Below, piece by piece: positions 26,369 to 36,124 of a stretch of DNA of 64,000 nucleotides. The notes under the pieces were generated by a model. It searched no databases. It saw only the letters and a program-made list of their open reading frames with translations, and had not been told where the DNA came from. Both the position numbers and the translations under genes were made by a program. Each line of letters begins with the position of its first letter. The first letter of the stretch is position 1. The stretch lies in contig NZ_LT702999.1 of NCBI RefSeq assembly GCF_900149685.1, positions 3,038,001 to 3,102,000 of the forward strand, read 5' to 3'. Source of the DNA: Erythrobacter sp. Alg231-14. GTDB taxonomy: Bacteria; Pseudomonadota; Alphaproteobacteria; Sphingomonadales; Sphingomonadaceae.

Positions 26369-27880
26369 ATGGACCAACCGCATATTGCTCTCAATCGGTT
26401 CGGTTATGGATTGCGAAAGGGCGACGCGCCGCCATCCGATCCCAAACAATATTTGTTGGCACAATTGGATACGTTCGATCCCAATCCGCCATTGTTGGCC
26501 GGGCGTGAGGACACGTCGGGCAAAGCGGGCGAAATCTTGGAAATGCTGCGAGGAGCCCGCCGTCAACGTCAGGCACAGGCCGCCGCATCGGGCGAAACCA
26601 TGTCCGATGGTGCGGAAATGGAGCGCGGGAGTCCCCGAAATCGAAGGAATCGCAGGAATCAAATGACCGAAGGCGGGAATGCGGGCAACGGCATCCCAGA
26701 CGAAGTGCGCGCATCCTATCGCAATGCAGGCCAAACACTGCGCCAAGACATTGGATTGCGCACGAAAGTCGCGGTCGCTTCTGAAACTCCAATGGTGGAA
26801 CGGCTGGTCCATTTTTGGTCCAATCATTTTAGCGTGTCAGCCCAAAAGCCGGGCACACATTACCAAGTCGCCAATCACGAATTCTCTGCGATTCGCGGCC
26901 ATGTATTGGGCAAGTTTTCCGACCTATTAAAAGCCGCTGTGCTGCATCCCGCCATGCTGCTTTACCTCGATCAATTTCGATCGGTCGGGCCAAACTCCCC
27001 CTTTCAACAACGACGCGAGAGGCGCCGGCGAGAAAATGGTCAGGCTCCGCGCGGTCTCAATGAAAACCTCGCACGCGAAATTCTCGAACTGCACACAGTT
27101 GGCGTCGATGGCGGCTATTCTCAAACCGACGTCACCGAATTTGCGCGGGCGTTGACCGGATGGACTGTGGACGGATTGCGCCAAGTCCGACGATTTAGCG
27201 AACCCCGCCCCGGTGGAGCGGCCTTTGTCGAATTTGCGCATGAGCCGGGCGAACGGCGCGTGTTGGGCCGGACCTATCGCGACACCGGTCCAAACGGTGG
27301 ATCGGGTCAAGCCGAAGCGATCCTATCAGATCTCGCCAGCCATCCATCAACGGCCCGCTTTATCGCTACGAAAATGGCACGACATTTTGCTGGTGACACC
27401 CCACCAGAAGGATTGGTGCGCGCGCTGGAGACGGACTTTCTACGTACCGATGGCGATCTGAAAAGCTTAACCCAAACATTGATCAATGCGCCCGAAGTTT
27501 GGGCTGCCGATCCTGTCAAATTTCGCCAACCGTTTGAATGGTTTGTCGCGGTGATGCGCATCACTGGGGTAGATTCGTTGAGCAGTCGCCGGATTGCCGG
27601 GGCGCTCAATGAAATAGGGCAAATGCCGTGGCGCGCGCCCTCCCCCGCTGGATACGATGACCTCGAAGGCAGTTGGGCCGGACCAGACGCGTTGTTCAGG
27701 CGGGTCGAATTGGCGGAGCGGATCGCACAGAACGTACCCGCCGACGACGTGTTGGCACGCGCGCAGGCCGCATTCCCCGGCGCTTTAACCGATCACACCC
27801 GCACATGGCTCTCTCGTGCTGAAAGCGGATCACAGGCGCTCGCCTTGCTGTTGGTCTCACCCGAAATGATGCGGAGGTAA
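26369..27880 (+). CDS. DUF1800 family protein
   Basis: A 503-residue protein with the DUF1800 hallmarks: ALNRFGYGLRKGD at the start, MVERLVHFWSNHFSVSA, the HEFSAIRGHVLG region, and NENLAREILELHTVGVDGGYSQTDVTEFARALTGWTV. A low-complexity Arg/Asn/Gly insert lies at about 70-105. No signal peptide is visible, although the family is expected to work outside the cytoplasm. The next gene (DUF1501) has a twin-arginine signal, so joint Tat export is possible. The pair is conserved in many bacteria but its biochemical role is unknown. The start has AGGAG upstream; DUF1501 starts 6 bp after its stop. Confidence 0.93.
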   Translation: MDQPHIALNRFGYGLRKGDAPPSDPKQYLLAQLDTFDPNPPLLAGREDTSGKAGEILEMLRGARRQRQAQAAASGETMSDGAEMERGSPRNRRNRRNQMTEGGNAGNGIPDEVRASYRNAGQTLRQDIGLRTKVAVASETPMVERLVHFWSNHFSVSAQKPGTHYQVANHEFSAIRGHVLGKFSDLLKAAVLHPAMLLYLDQFRSVGPNSPFQQRRERRRRENGQAPRGLNENLAREILELHTVGVDGGYSQTDVTEFARALTGWTVDGLRQVRRFSEPRPGGAAFVEFAHEPGERRVLGRTYRDTGPNGGSGQAEAILSDLASHPSTARFIATKMARHFAGDTPPEGLVRALETDFLRTDGDLKSLTQTLINAPEVWAADPVKFRQPFEWFVAVMRITGVDSLSSRRIAGALNEIGQMPWRAPSPAGYDDLEGSWAGPDALFRRVELAERIAQNVPADDVLARAQAAFPGALTDHTRTWLSRAESGSQALALLLVSPEMMRR

Positions 27881-27886
27881 TCTGAC

Positions 27887-29095
27887 ATGACCCAAGAGAA
27901 AACTGCGCACGGCCAAATGGCACTCAACCGCCGGTCATTGCTGACCAAGGGATTGGGCGGATCCATCATTCTAGGCACCGCCGGCATGGCGTTGCCGCGA
28001 ATGGCCTTTGCCCAAGGGGTTGGGCACAACAACCTGTTGTTCGTCCTGTTGCGCGGGGCCGCCGATGGCATGGCGATGGTTGCCCCCGTGGATGACCCCG
28101 GATTTGCCGCGCTGCGCGGATCCGCGATGGACGATTATGATGGGGCACGGCGTACAGGCGGCTTGTTCGCCATTCACCCGGCCTTGGATCAGGTTGGTGC
28201 CGCGTTTGACGCAGGGGAAGCCGTCTTCGCCCATGCCGCGGCGACATCCTATCGCGAACGGTCCCATTTTGATGGTCAAAACCTTTTGGAAACCGGTGCT
28301 GCGCAACCTTATGCAGTGCGCGATGGCTGGATGAACAGATTGATCGCCATGATGGCCGAAGATGCCGGCGCGCCCCCTCCCAGCGCATTGGCCATTGCCC
28401 CGACCATGCCTTTGGCTCTGCGCGGTGATGCCCCGGCGTCAAGCTACGCGCCAAGCTCGCTTCCCCAAGCCAGCGACGCGTTTATGGACCGCGTCGGATT
28501 GCTGTACCGCGAAGACCCCCAATTGGGCGGTTTGTGGAGCCGGGCGTTGGAGACACAAGCGATGGCCGGCGATGATGGGTTGCGCAATTTGCGCGATGCA
28601 CAGGCGGCGGGTGAGCTTGCGGCTTCGCTTATGCGTGATACCGATGGCGCGCGTATTGCGATGATGGAATTGGGCGGATGGGACACACACGCCAATCAAT
28701 CCGGCGCGTTTCGCCGCGTCGTCAGCCAACTTGACGCGTTGCTGGGATCGTATCGCACCGGCATGGGCAGCGCGTGGGACAACACCTTGGTTGTGGTCGC
28801 GACTGAATTTGGCAGGACCGCCCGTTACAACGGCACGAACGGCACCGATCACGGCACCGCATCGGCGACCCTATTGATGGGCGGCACGGTGCGCGGCGGC
28901 AGAGTGATCGCCGATTGGCCGGGCCTGCGCGAAAACGACCTCTACGAAAACCGCGATCTGCGTCCCACCCTTGCTTTGGAAAGCGTGATAGCAGGGTCAG
29001 TGGCCGAACATCTGCGCATGGACCCCGCGCGCACGATGGCGCGTTTGTTCCCCGGCCGCACGGACACGGCCTTGGGCGGGATTATCAAGGCGTAA
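27887..29095 (+). CDS. DUF1501 family protein with Tat signal
   Basis: A 402-residue exported protein. The N-terminus has a twin-arginine signal (LNRRSLLTKGLGGSIILGTAGMALPRMAFA). The body matches DUF1501, distantly related to the alkaline-phosphatase/sulfatase fold: LLFVLLRGAADGMAMVAPVDD, AAATSYRERSHFDGQNLLE, MELGGWDTHANQSGAF and VVVATEFGRTARYNGTNGTDHGTAS carry the conserved Asp/His/Arg residues. Its GGAGG ribosome site lies within the 3' end of the DUF1800 gene, so the two are translationally linked. Function unknown; probably a periplasmic or surface enzyme. Confidence 0.93.
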   Translation: MTQEKTAHGQMALNRRSLLTKGLGGSIILGTAGMALPRMAFAQGVGHNNLLFVLLRGAADGMAMVAPVDDPGFAALRGSAMDDYDGARRTGGLFAIHPALDQVGAAFDAGEAVFAHAAATSYRERSHFDGQNLLETGAAQPYAVRDGWMNRLIAMMAEDAGAPPPSALAIAPTMPLALRGDAPASSYAPSSLPQASDAFMDRVGLLYREDPQLGGLWSRALETQAMAGDDGLRNLRDAQAAGELAASLMRDTDGARIAMMELGGWDTHANQSGAFRRVVSQLDALLGSYRTGMGSAWDNTLVVVATEFGRTARYNGTNGTDHGTASATLLMGGTVRGGRVIADWPGLRENDLYENRDLRPTLALESVIAGSVAEHLRMDPARTMARLFPGRTDTALGGIIKA

Positions 29096-29116
29096 TTTCA
29101 GCCGCTAGAAGCGGGC

Positions 29117-30553
29117 TTATTCCCCTGCGGTTGCTGGCGCGCTGGGAATGGGTCCGCCGGTTTGAATCGAACCGCTTTCATTGGCCAGGATACCCGCGAC
29201 CATTGTCCAAACGGCCACGTTCTGACGCAATTGCACCGGATCGATTTTGTCCAATGTGTCATCCGGCGTGTGGTGCAGGTCGAAATACCGCGTCCCATCC
29301 TGTTGCAGATCTATGATCGCACCGCCTTGATCGCGCAGGATGTTTAGATCCGCCCCACCGCTTGCGCGGATGGTCGAATTGGCCACGCCAAATTGCGCAA
29401 TCGCACCAGCCAGTCTGGCGTGCAGATCGGGATTGGTCTCTCTAAAATTGCTTTCAAACCGCCAGACTCGATCCGCGCCAAAATCGCTTTCCAATCCGAC
29501 ACCGATAGGTTCATCAATATGCGCCGCGCTGTAAGCGGTCGATCCGAACAATCCGACCTCCTCTGCACCAGCGAAAAGCACACGAATGGTGCGCAGCGGT
29601 TGCCCGGTCTTTTGCACATTCAAAGCAGCCGCGGCAGCAATGCCGCAACCCGCGCCATCATCAAAAGCGCCGGGGGCGTTCCACCAACTGTCCAAATGGC
29701 AAGCTAGCAAAACCGGCGGCAAAGAGGGGTTGCGGCCAACAATTTCGCCAACAACATTGCCGCTCATCGTGGTGCCGATGCTTTCAGGGTTCAGTTCGAT
29801 CCGCATGGTGATCGCCCGGCCATCGGCCCGCTCAAACATACGCTCCAGATTTTCTGCATCCGGCAAAGACAACGCGCCCGCCGGTGTTGGGGTCACGCCT
29901 TCGGGCCAACCGGTGCCGCCCACATGGGGATTGCGATGATGATCGGTTCCGACCGATTTGATCACCGTGGCAACCGCGCCTTTGCTGGATGCGATCCCCG
30001 ATGCGACCCAACGGGCCGGGCCGGCAAATCCATAATGCGATCCGTCCATAGAACGGCGCATTTGATGGCTAATATAGGCGATCTTTCCATCCAGCGACCC
30101 ATCGGGCGCGGCGCGCAATTCATCGACAGTGCGGAAAAATACGACTTCGGCCTCCATCCCGCCGATGGGTGTTGCGACCGAATTGCCCAGTGGCAAAATC
30201 ACCATATCCTGAGCGAAAGGAGCCGTAACGCGGGCGCGGGCAATATCGCCGGGCACCCAAGTGGTCATCTCAAACGGTTCATCCGCAACATTGTCAAAAC
30301 CGTGATCGGTTAGCCATTGGACCGCCCATGCGCGCCCGCGTGCTTCTGCTTCGGTGCCGGCTTGGCGTGGGCCCACTTCTGTGGTCACCCCTTCGACGAA
30401 TTCCCACGCATAGGCGTCGTTCTCCAACGCTGCATTCGCGACCTCATCCAAGGACGTGTCGGCGGATTGTTCAACATGCGCATCCGCCAAAAGCGGAGCG
30501 GAAAATCCCAAAGTAAACAGGGAAGCGGCGGAGATGAGGAGTGTCTTTTTCAT
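29117..30553 (-). CDS. Secreted M28 family zinc aminopeptidase with PA domain
   Basis: A 478-residue exported peptidase. After a signal peptide (MKKTLLISAASLFTLGFSAPLLA) comes an N-terminal lobe, a protease-associated-type insert (about 115-265), and the catalytic domain with two-zinc ligands: His in LLACHLDSWW, Asp in GAFDDGAGCG, Glu pair in FAGAEEVGLFG, Asp in LESDFGAD, and His in DLHHTPDDTLD. It would cleave N-terminal residues from peptides in the periplasm. It is followed upstream, on the same strand, by a diguanylate cyclase gene 59 bp away. Confidence 0.93.
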   Translation of the reverse strand: MKKTLLISAASLFTLGFSAPLLADAHVEQSADTSLDEVANAALENDAYAWEFVEGVTTEVGPRQAGTEAEARGRAWAVQWLTDHGFDNVADEPFEMTTWVPGDIARARVTAPFAQDMVILPLGNSVATPIGGMEAEVVFFRTVDELRAAPDGSLDGKIAYISHQMRRSMDGSHYGFAGPARWVASGIASSKGAVATVIKSVGTDHHRNPHVGGTGWPEGVTPTPAGALSLPDAENLERMFERADGRAITMRIELNPESIGTTMSGNVVGEIVGRNPSLPPVLLACHLDSWWNAPGAFDDGAGCGIAAAAALNVQKTGQPLRTIRVLFAGAEEVGLFGSTAYSAAHIDEPIGVGLESDFGADRVWRFESNFRETNPDLHARLAGAIAQFGVANSTIRASGGADLNILRDQGGAIIDLQQDGTRYFDLHHTPDDTLDKIDPVQLRQNVAVWTMVAGILANESGSIQTGGPIPSAPATAGE

Positions 30554-30612
30554 GGCGCAAATTGCTAGTCGCGCCGCTGGCCTAAGTCCAGTGGAGGGTG
30601 TCGTGTCGGATG

Positions 30613-31827
30613 TTATTCCGCGACGGCCCGCTTAAGTTTGGGCTCTTCTGCGCCCACAACAGGTACAGCGGAATCAGCGGCGCGTCTTTCGGCATTCTTC
30701 ACACAATCGCGGCCGCCCGATTTCGCTTGGTACAGCGCGGCATCGGCCCGCGAGAATAGGCGTTCATAGGTTTCGCCAACGCGCGCCGTCGCGACGCCAA
30801 AACTCGCGGTAAGGCGGATGCCCTTGTTAAGGCCCGAATGCTCTAGGCTCGCAAACGCTTTCCTAATCCGTTCGGCCAAACGTTCGGCGGGTTCATTTTC
30901 GCAGTTCCAAACCGCGATGCAGAATTCTTCACCGCCAATGCGCCCGGCGGTGTCGCATCCGCGCACCGTTTCTTGGATCAATGAACCAAAGCTGGAAATG
31001 GCGCGATCACCCGATTGGTGTCCCCAAATATCGTTCACCTGTTTGAAGTGATCAATATCGGCCACAACCAGAGTAAGCGGGCGCCCTTCTGTTTGAGCGC
31101 GCGGCAGCAATGTGCGCATGGATTGTTCGAACGCGCCCCGGTTCAACAAACCGGTCAAAAGATCGCGCTCGCTGCTTTCGCGCAACGACTTGGTCCAATC
31201 GACGATGGTGGCGCCAATCAACACGACGGCCGTCGTCACCCCTTTGATGCCCAAGACCAAACCAATGAGAGAATAATAGATAGAATCGCGATAGACCTCA
31301 GCAGGGATCGTTTTCTCGAACAAAAGGGTCAAACTTGGCCGGGCGAGAAAATCGACCGCCTGAAAAACCATGACCGCGATGATTGCCAAATCGATCGCAT
31401 CGCGGCGCCGCGATGTCAGCAGCGCCATCGCGCCGATAACGAACATGACCCCGTAACCCATATTCACGATGATCAATCGCGGCCCAACATCGTTGGTCAA
31501 CGTGACGGCGACCGCCAAAACGGATGCAGCGGTGACATAGACAAACGCCACGCTCCACAAATGAAGGCGTTGTCCGGCGCGTTCGCACACCGACGCAATC
31601 ATGATGATAGAGCCTAGGCTGTAGAACACCTGGGTCGTGTGAAACAGGTAGACACCATCCAACGGCAGAAAATGAGTGATCAAAAACCCGGTCGCTGAGA
31701 ACGCAAACGCCACGCCGAAACCGAGCACATATCGTTTCATGCGCCCCGCCCGCCAGATCACCACAAAGGTCGCTGCAAAAAACAGCGCCATAAGCGGCGT
31801 GACCAATCCTAGAATCTGAGTTTGCAT
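30613..31827 (-). CDS. Membrane diguanylate cyclase (GGDEF)
   Basis: A 404-residue protein: six or seven N-terminal membrane helices (about 5-205), then a GGDEF domain (about 220-385) with DLLTGLLNRGAFEQS, VVADIDHFKQVNDIWGHQSGDRAI, and active-site GGEEF in AGRIGGEEFCIAVW. RGCD five residues before GGEEF is the RxxD inhibitory site. It makes c-di-GMP under control of an unknown membrane signal. It is closely similar to the cyclase at 34792, most likely a paralogue. It lies upstream of the secreted M28 peptidase on the same strand. Confidence 0.95.
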   Translation of the reverse strand: MQTQILGLVTPLMALFFAATFVVIWRAGRMKRYVLGFGVAFAFSATGFLITHFLPLDGVYLFHTTQVFYSLGSIIMIASVCERAGQRLHLWSVAFVYVTAASVLAVAVTLTNDVGPRLIIVNMGYGVMFVIGAMALLTSRRRDAIDLAIIAVMVFQAVDFLARPSLTLLFEKTIPAEVYRDSIYYSLIGLVLGIKGVTTAVVLIGATIVDWTKSLRESSERDLLTGLLNRGAFEQSMRTLLPRAQTEGRPLTLVVADIDHFKQVNDIWGHQSGDRAISSFGSLIQETVRGCDTAGRIGGEEFCIAVWNCENEPAERLAERIRKAFASLEHSGLNKGIRLTASFGVATARVGETYERLFSRADAALYQAKSGGRDCVKNAERRAADSAVPVVGAEEPKLKRAVAE

Positions 31828-32027
31828 TAACTCGACGTGCTCCCGTTCGACCGGGCTAGGTCAATAAGGTTAACGCCACCTTTAGGGGAACCCCATAAGC
31901 ACGGGTCATTGTATTCCTTTCGGGCGACCTTGGTTTACTGCGAACCCACCTTGCCCCTGCGCACGCATGCCTCTATCTGGGCCGCAAGCGTTTCACGTAA
32001 ATTTTCTCGATCCAAAGGACGACCCCA

Positions 32028-33701
32028 ATGGCCGCGCAATACGCCTTTGTTATGAAGGGCATGACCAAGACTTTCCCCGGTGCTCCAAAACCGGTGCTTT
32101 CCGACATCAATCTGCAATTTTATCAAGGCGCTAAAATTGGCATTGTCGGGCCAAACGGCGCGGGCAAATCCACCCTGATCAAAATCATGGCAGGGATGGA
32201 CACCGATTTCGCGGGCGAAGCATGGCCGGGCGAAAACATCACTGTGGGCTATCTGCCTCAGGAACCCGAGTTGGACGAAACAAAAACCGTCCTTGAAAAT
32301 GTCAAAGACGGCGCGCGCGAAACCGCCGATTTAGTTGAACAATTCAACGCCGTTTCGGCGCAAATGGCCGAACCCGATGCCGATTTCGAAGCCTTGGGCG
32401 ACCAGATGGCCGAGCTTCAGACCAAAATTGATGCGGTCGATGGCTGGACGTTGGACAACCAATTGGAAATCGCGATGGAAGCATTGCGGTGTCCGCCATC
32501 GGATATGGGCGTTGAAAGCCTTTCCGGCGGTGAAAAACGCCGCGTCGCTTTGACCCGGTTGTTGATCCAAAAACCATCGATCTTGCTGCTCGACGAACCG
32601 ACCAACCACTTGGATGCTGAATCGGTGGAGTGGCTTGAAAACCACCTCAAAGAATATGCCGGCGCAGTGTTGATGATCACCCACGATCGCTACTTCCTCG
32701 ACAATGTCGTTGAATGGATTTTGGAACTCGATCGCGGCACGTATTACCCATACGAAGGCAATTATTCGACCTATTTGGAGAAGAAAGCCAAACGTCTGGA
32801 ACAGGAAAGCCGCGAAGAATCCGGCAAGCAAAAAGCGCTTCAGCGCGAGCTTGAATGGATCCGGCAAACACCCGCTGCGCGCCAAACCAAATCAAAGGCG
32901 CGTGTCCGCAAGTTTGAAGAACTGCAAGACGCGCAATCGGGCCGCGCGCCCGGTAAGGCGCAAATCGTCATCCAAGTGCCAGAACGGCTGGGCGGCAAAG
33001 TCATCGAAGCCAAAGGAATTTCCAAGGCTTACGGCGATAAATTGTTGTTTGAAGACCTCTCTTTCATGCTGCCTCCTGGCGGCATTGTGGGCGTCATCGG
33101 GCCAAACGGTGCGGGCAAATCGACTTTGTTCAAAATGATCACAGGTCAAGAAACGCCGGACACCGGGACAATCGAGATCGGCGACACCGTGCATCTTGGC
33201 TATGTTGACCAATCGCGCGATGATCTGACCCCGACCAACAATGTGTGGGAGGAGATTTCGGACGGTCTCGATTATATGCAGGTCAATGGCCACGATGCCT
33301 CAACCCGCGCATATGTCGGTGCGTTCAATTTCAAAGGCAGCGATCAACAAAAGAACGTCGGCAAATTGTCAGGCGGTGAACGCAACCGCGTGCACATGGC
33401 CAAAATGCTGAAACAAGGCGGCAATGTGCTGCTGCTCGATGAGCCGACCAACGATCTCGATGTGGAAACACTCGCCGCGCTTGAAGATGCGATTGAGAAT
33501 TTCGCCGGGTGCGCCGTGGTGATTTCGCACGATCGCTTCTTCCTCGATCGCCTCGCGACCCACATTCTGGCATTTGAAGGCAACAGCCATGTCGAATGGT
33601 TCGAGGGTAACTTCGAAGCCTATGAAGAAGATAAACGCCGTCGTTTGGGCGATGCGGCGGATCGGCCAACGCGTTTGGCGTATAAGAAACTGACGCGTTG
33701 A
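32028..33701 (+). CDS. ettA: Energy-dependent translational throttle protein EttA (ABC-F)
   Basis: A 557-residue ABC-F ATPase close to E. coli EttA in length and motif order. Domain 1: GPNGAGKST, LSGGEKRRVALTR, LLLDEPTNHLD. The linker helices follow (KAKRLEQESREESGKQKALQRELEWIR). Domain 2: GPNGAGKST, LSGGERNRVHMAK, LLLDEPTNDLD. EttA binds the ribosomal E site and gates the first peptide bond in response to ATP/ADP. The start has AAAGGA. It lies between the two diguanylate cyclase/M28 gene pairs. Confidence 0.97.
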   Translation: MAAQYAFVMKGMTKTFPGAPKPVLSDINLQFYQGAKIGIVGPNGAGKSTLIKIMAGMDTDFAGEAWPGENITVGYLPQEPELDETKTVLENVKDGARETADLVEQFNAVSAQMAEPDADFEALGDQMAELQTKIDAVDGWTLDNQLEIAMEALRCPPSDMGVESLSGGEKRRVALTRLLIQKPSILLLDEPTNHLDAESVEWLENHLKEYAGAVLMITHDRYFLDNVVEWILELDRGTYYPYEGNYSTYLEKKAKRLEQESREESGKQKALQRELEWIRQTPAARQTKSKARVRKFEELQDAQSGRAPGKAQIVIQVPERLGGKVIEAKGISKAYGDKLLFEDLSFMLPPGGIVGVIGPNGAGKSTLFKMITGQETPDTGTIEIGDTVHLGYVDQSRDDLTPTNNVWEEISDGLDYMQVNGHDASTRAYVGAFNFKGSDQQKNVGKLSGGERNRVHMAKMLKQGGNVLLLDEPTNDLDVETLAALEDAIENFAGCAVVISHDRFFLDRLATHILAFEGNSHVEWFEGNFEAYEEDKRRRLGDAADRPTRLAYKKLTR

Positions 33702-33705
33702 TTCG

Positions 33706-34722
33706 TTGAATTTTGCCACAAAAAGCGAGCGTCGAGGCCGGATCTTCTTTCGCGGTCTGGCGTTCGCTCTTGTGGCGTTGTTTGTCTTTTTGGTCGCCGG
33801 CTTTTTCTGGGCCACGGCAACGCCGGGATCATCGTATCAAGGTCAACGACCATCACCCGATGACGCGGCTCTATCCACGCGGTTGGAACGGCATGTCCGG
33901 GCTTTGTCAGAAACCGAACGCAATTTGGAAAGCGTAACCACGGTTTTCTCGACGCTGAAATACCTGACCGAAAACACCCAAGCGTTGGGTTACACCGTGG
34001 AACGTCAGGAAGTTCTAGCCCCCGCCGACAATCTCATCATCACCATCCCGGGTGCTGCCGATGACGCACCGGTCCTTATCCTTGGCGCGCATTATGACAC
34101 CGTTCGCGGGTCGCCCGGTGCCGATGACAACGCCAGCGGCGTTGCGGCGTTGTTGGAATTGGCGCGCGCATTGCGCCCGCTGCGCGAACGCACCTCAATT
34201 GAGATTCAGATGGTGTTTTTTGCCAATGAAGAACCGCCCTATTTCAAAACGGGCGCCATGGGCAGTTTCACTCACGCACAATCCATCGCCGACCCAGATC
34301 GTGTGGCCGGAATGATCTCATTGGAAACAATGGGGTATTTCACAGATGCACCGGGCAGTCAGAATTATCCATTCCCCCTGTCCCTGCGATATCCGCAAAC
34401 GGGCAATTTCATCGCCTTTGTCGGCGATACATCGGCCCGGCCATTCCTGCGTGAGACGATTGAAGAGTTTAGATTGCACGCCCGCATTCCATCGGTCGGG
34501 GGCACGGCCCCCACTGTAGTCCAAGGGATCGATTGGTCGGACCATTGGGGATATTCGCAACGCGGCATCCCGGCCTTCATGGTAACCGACACCGCCCCAT
34601 TTCGAAACCCGCACTACCACCGCAAAACCGATACGCCTGACACATTGGATTACGAAGGATTGGCCTTGGTTGTCGAAGCTTTGGCCAAGACGTTGAAAGC
34701 ACGCGCACTGTCTCACGATTGA
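33706..34722 (+). CDS. M28 family peptidase, membrane-anchored
   Basis: A 338-residue peptidase starting at TTG, 4 bp after the ettA stop. A single N-terminal membrane helix (GLAFALVALFVFLVAGFFWATATP) anchors or exports it. The catalytic domain has LILGAHYDTVRGSPGADDNASGVAALLE (His and Asp ligands), VFFANEEPPYF (Glu ligands) and a late histidine in NPHYHRKTDTPDTLD. It lacks the PA-type insert of the other M28 enzyme in the window, so the two are different subfamilies. No better ATG/GTG start keeps the membrane helix whole. Confidence 0.9.
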   Translation: MNFATKSERRGRIFFRGLAFALVALFVFLVAGFFWATATPGSSYQGQRPSPDDAALSTRLERHVRALSETERNLESVTTVFSTLKYLTENTQALGYTVERQEVLAPADNLIITIPGAADDAPVLILGAHYDTVRGSPGADDNASGVAALLELARALRPLRERTSIEIQMVFFANEEPPYFKTGAMGSFTHAQSIADPDRVAGMISLETMGYFTDAPGSQNYPFPLSLRYPQTGNFIAFVGDTSARPFLRETIEEFRLHARIPSVGGTAPTVVQGIDWSDHWGYSQRGIPAFMVTDTAPFRNPHYHRKTDTPDTLDYEGLALVVEALAKTLKARALSHD

Positions 34723-34791
34723 TCGTGCAGATTCTAACACCCCCTTAACTCTATCGCGCTACACCCTGCCCTCTCTGCAACGGGGAAAAAA

Positions 34792-36036
34792 TTGCGCGAC
34801 TTCTTGCTCTTGCTGTCAACGCCGATGGTGACGTTGATATTTACGGTGACGTTTGGCGTCATCTGGCAAAGGGATCGCGCGCGCGTTGAAAACCTTGCAC
34901 TGGGCATGGGCTGGCTGTTTCTAGCCATCGCCATGCTGGTTTCCCAACTTAGTCCATCGTCGCTTGGACGAAGCTTGGTCGCGATCACCCACGTGCCCTA
35001 CACCTTATCTGGCGTTTGTATTGCGGCAGGGATTTTGTTGCGGGTAAACGCCGCGCCGCCTGTCCGATTGTATCTTAGCATCGGTGTTGTTGGCGGCCTT
35101 ATGATGGCGTTTTCCCAAGCGATCGGCGACAGCATCAAAGCCGATTTGTTCATCACCAATGTCAGCAGTGGGGTGATCATGCTCCTTGCCACGCAAACAT
35201 TTGCGATGACGGCAAAACGAGACGGGTTCGAACGGTTGATGTTGATCACGTTGATCTTTGTGTCGGCGCAATTCTTTATCCGACCGGTCATGTCGTTCAT
35301 GTTCGATGGGACGATCGACCCAATGCAATATCGCGAATCCTATTACTACATGGCGCTGGCATGGCTTTTTGGATTTGGATCTGTCCTGTTTGGCATCGTC
35401 CAACTGACTGTCAGTATGAAAGACCATATGGACGCGTTGAAATCGCGCACCTCGATCGATGATCTTTCGGGCCTTTTGGCGCGCGGCGAATTCGAACACC
35501 AAGTGAAAGAAGCCTTTGCCAAAGCATCGAGCAAGGGTTTGAGCGTCGCATTGGTCGTTTGCGATCTCGATCACTTTAAACAAGTGAACGACATTTGGGG
35601 CCATCAGGTCGGCGATCGCGCGATTGCCGGATTTGGATCTATGATCGGCAACACCGTGCGCGAGGCCGATCTTGCGGGCCGCGTGGGCGGCGAAGAATTC
35701 TGCATCCTTGTTTGGAATGCCACCGAAGACAACGCAGCGGGCCTATCGGAACGTTTGCGCCAACGCACATTGGATTTGGACATTAGCGAAGGTGCATTGG
35801 ACGTGCGCCTCTCCGCAAGCTTTGGTGTCGCGGAACGCGCCGCGGGAGAAAGCTACCGATCGCTGTTCGCGCGCGCAGACAAGGCGATGTACAACGCGAA
35901 ACAAAGCGGCCGAAATTGCGTAAAGCAGGCGACCAGCAGCGGTGCAGAAGCCGCAACTGGCAACCATTCGGACGCCAGTCCCCAAGCGCTCCAAAACAAC
36001 ACAATCGTGTCAAAACCTGGCCACATCGCCGCATAA
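34792..36036 (+). CDS. Membrane diguanylate cyclase (GGDEF), TTG start
   Basis: A 414-residue protein with six or seven membrane helices (about 1-210) and a GGDEF domain with DDLSGLLARGEFEHQ, VVCDLDHFKQVNDIWGHQVGDRAI and AGRVGGEEFCILVW. READ five residues ahead is the RxxD inhibitory site. The TTG start is preceded by CGGGGAAAAA. The sequence around the active site is nearly the same as in the cyclase at 30613, and the membrane part is also alike, so they are paralogues. The degenerate GGDEF gene follows 88 bp downstream on the same strand. Confidence 0.94.
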   Translation: MRDFLLLLSTPMVTLIFTVTFGVIWQRDRARVENLALGMGWLFLAIAMLVSQLSPSSLGRSLVAITHVPYTLSGVCIAAGILLRVNAAPPVRLYLSIGVVGGLMMAFSQAIGDSIKADLFITNVSSGVIMLLATQTFAMTAKRDGFERLMLITLIFVSAQFFIRPVMSFMFDGTIDPMQYRESYYYMALAWLFGFGSVLFGIVQLTVSMKDHMDALKSRTSIDDLSGLLARGEFEHQVKEAFAKASSKGLSVALVVCDLDHFKQVNDIWGHQVGDRAIAGFGSMIGNTVREADLAGRVGGEEFCILVWNATEDNAAGLSERLRQRTLDLDISEGALDVRLSASFGVAERAAGESYRSLFARADKAMYNAKQSGRNCVKQATSSGAEAATGNHSDASPQALQNNTIVSKPGHIAA

Positions 36037-36124
36037 ACAAACGGAATTGGGCACGCCCTTTACGCCGCTTTAACCACGCCTCGGGCATTCCCCTTATGAA
36101 CAGGGGAACGAAGGGGCCGCCATC

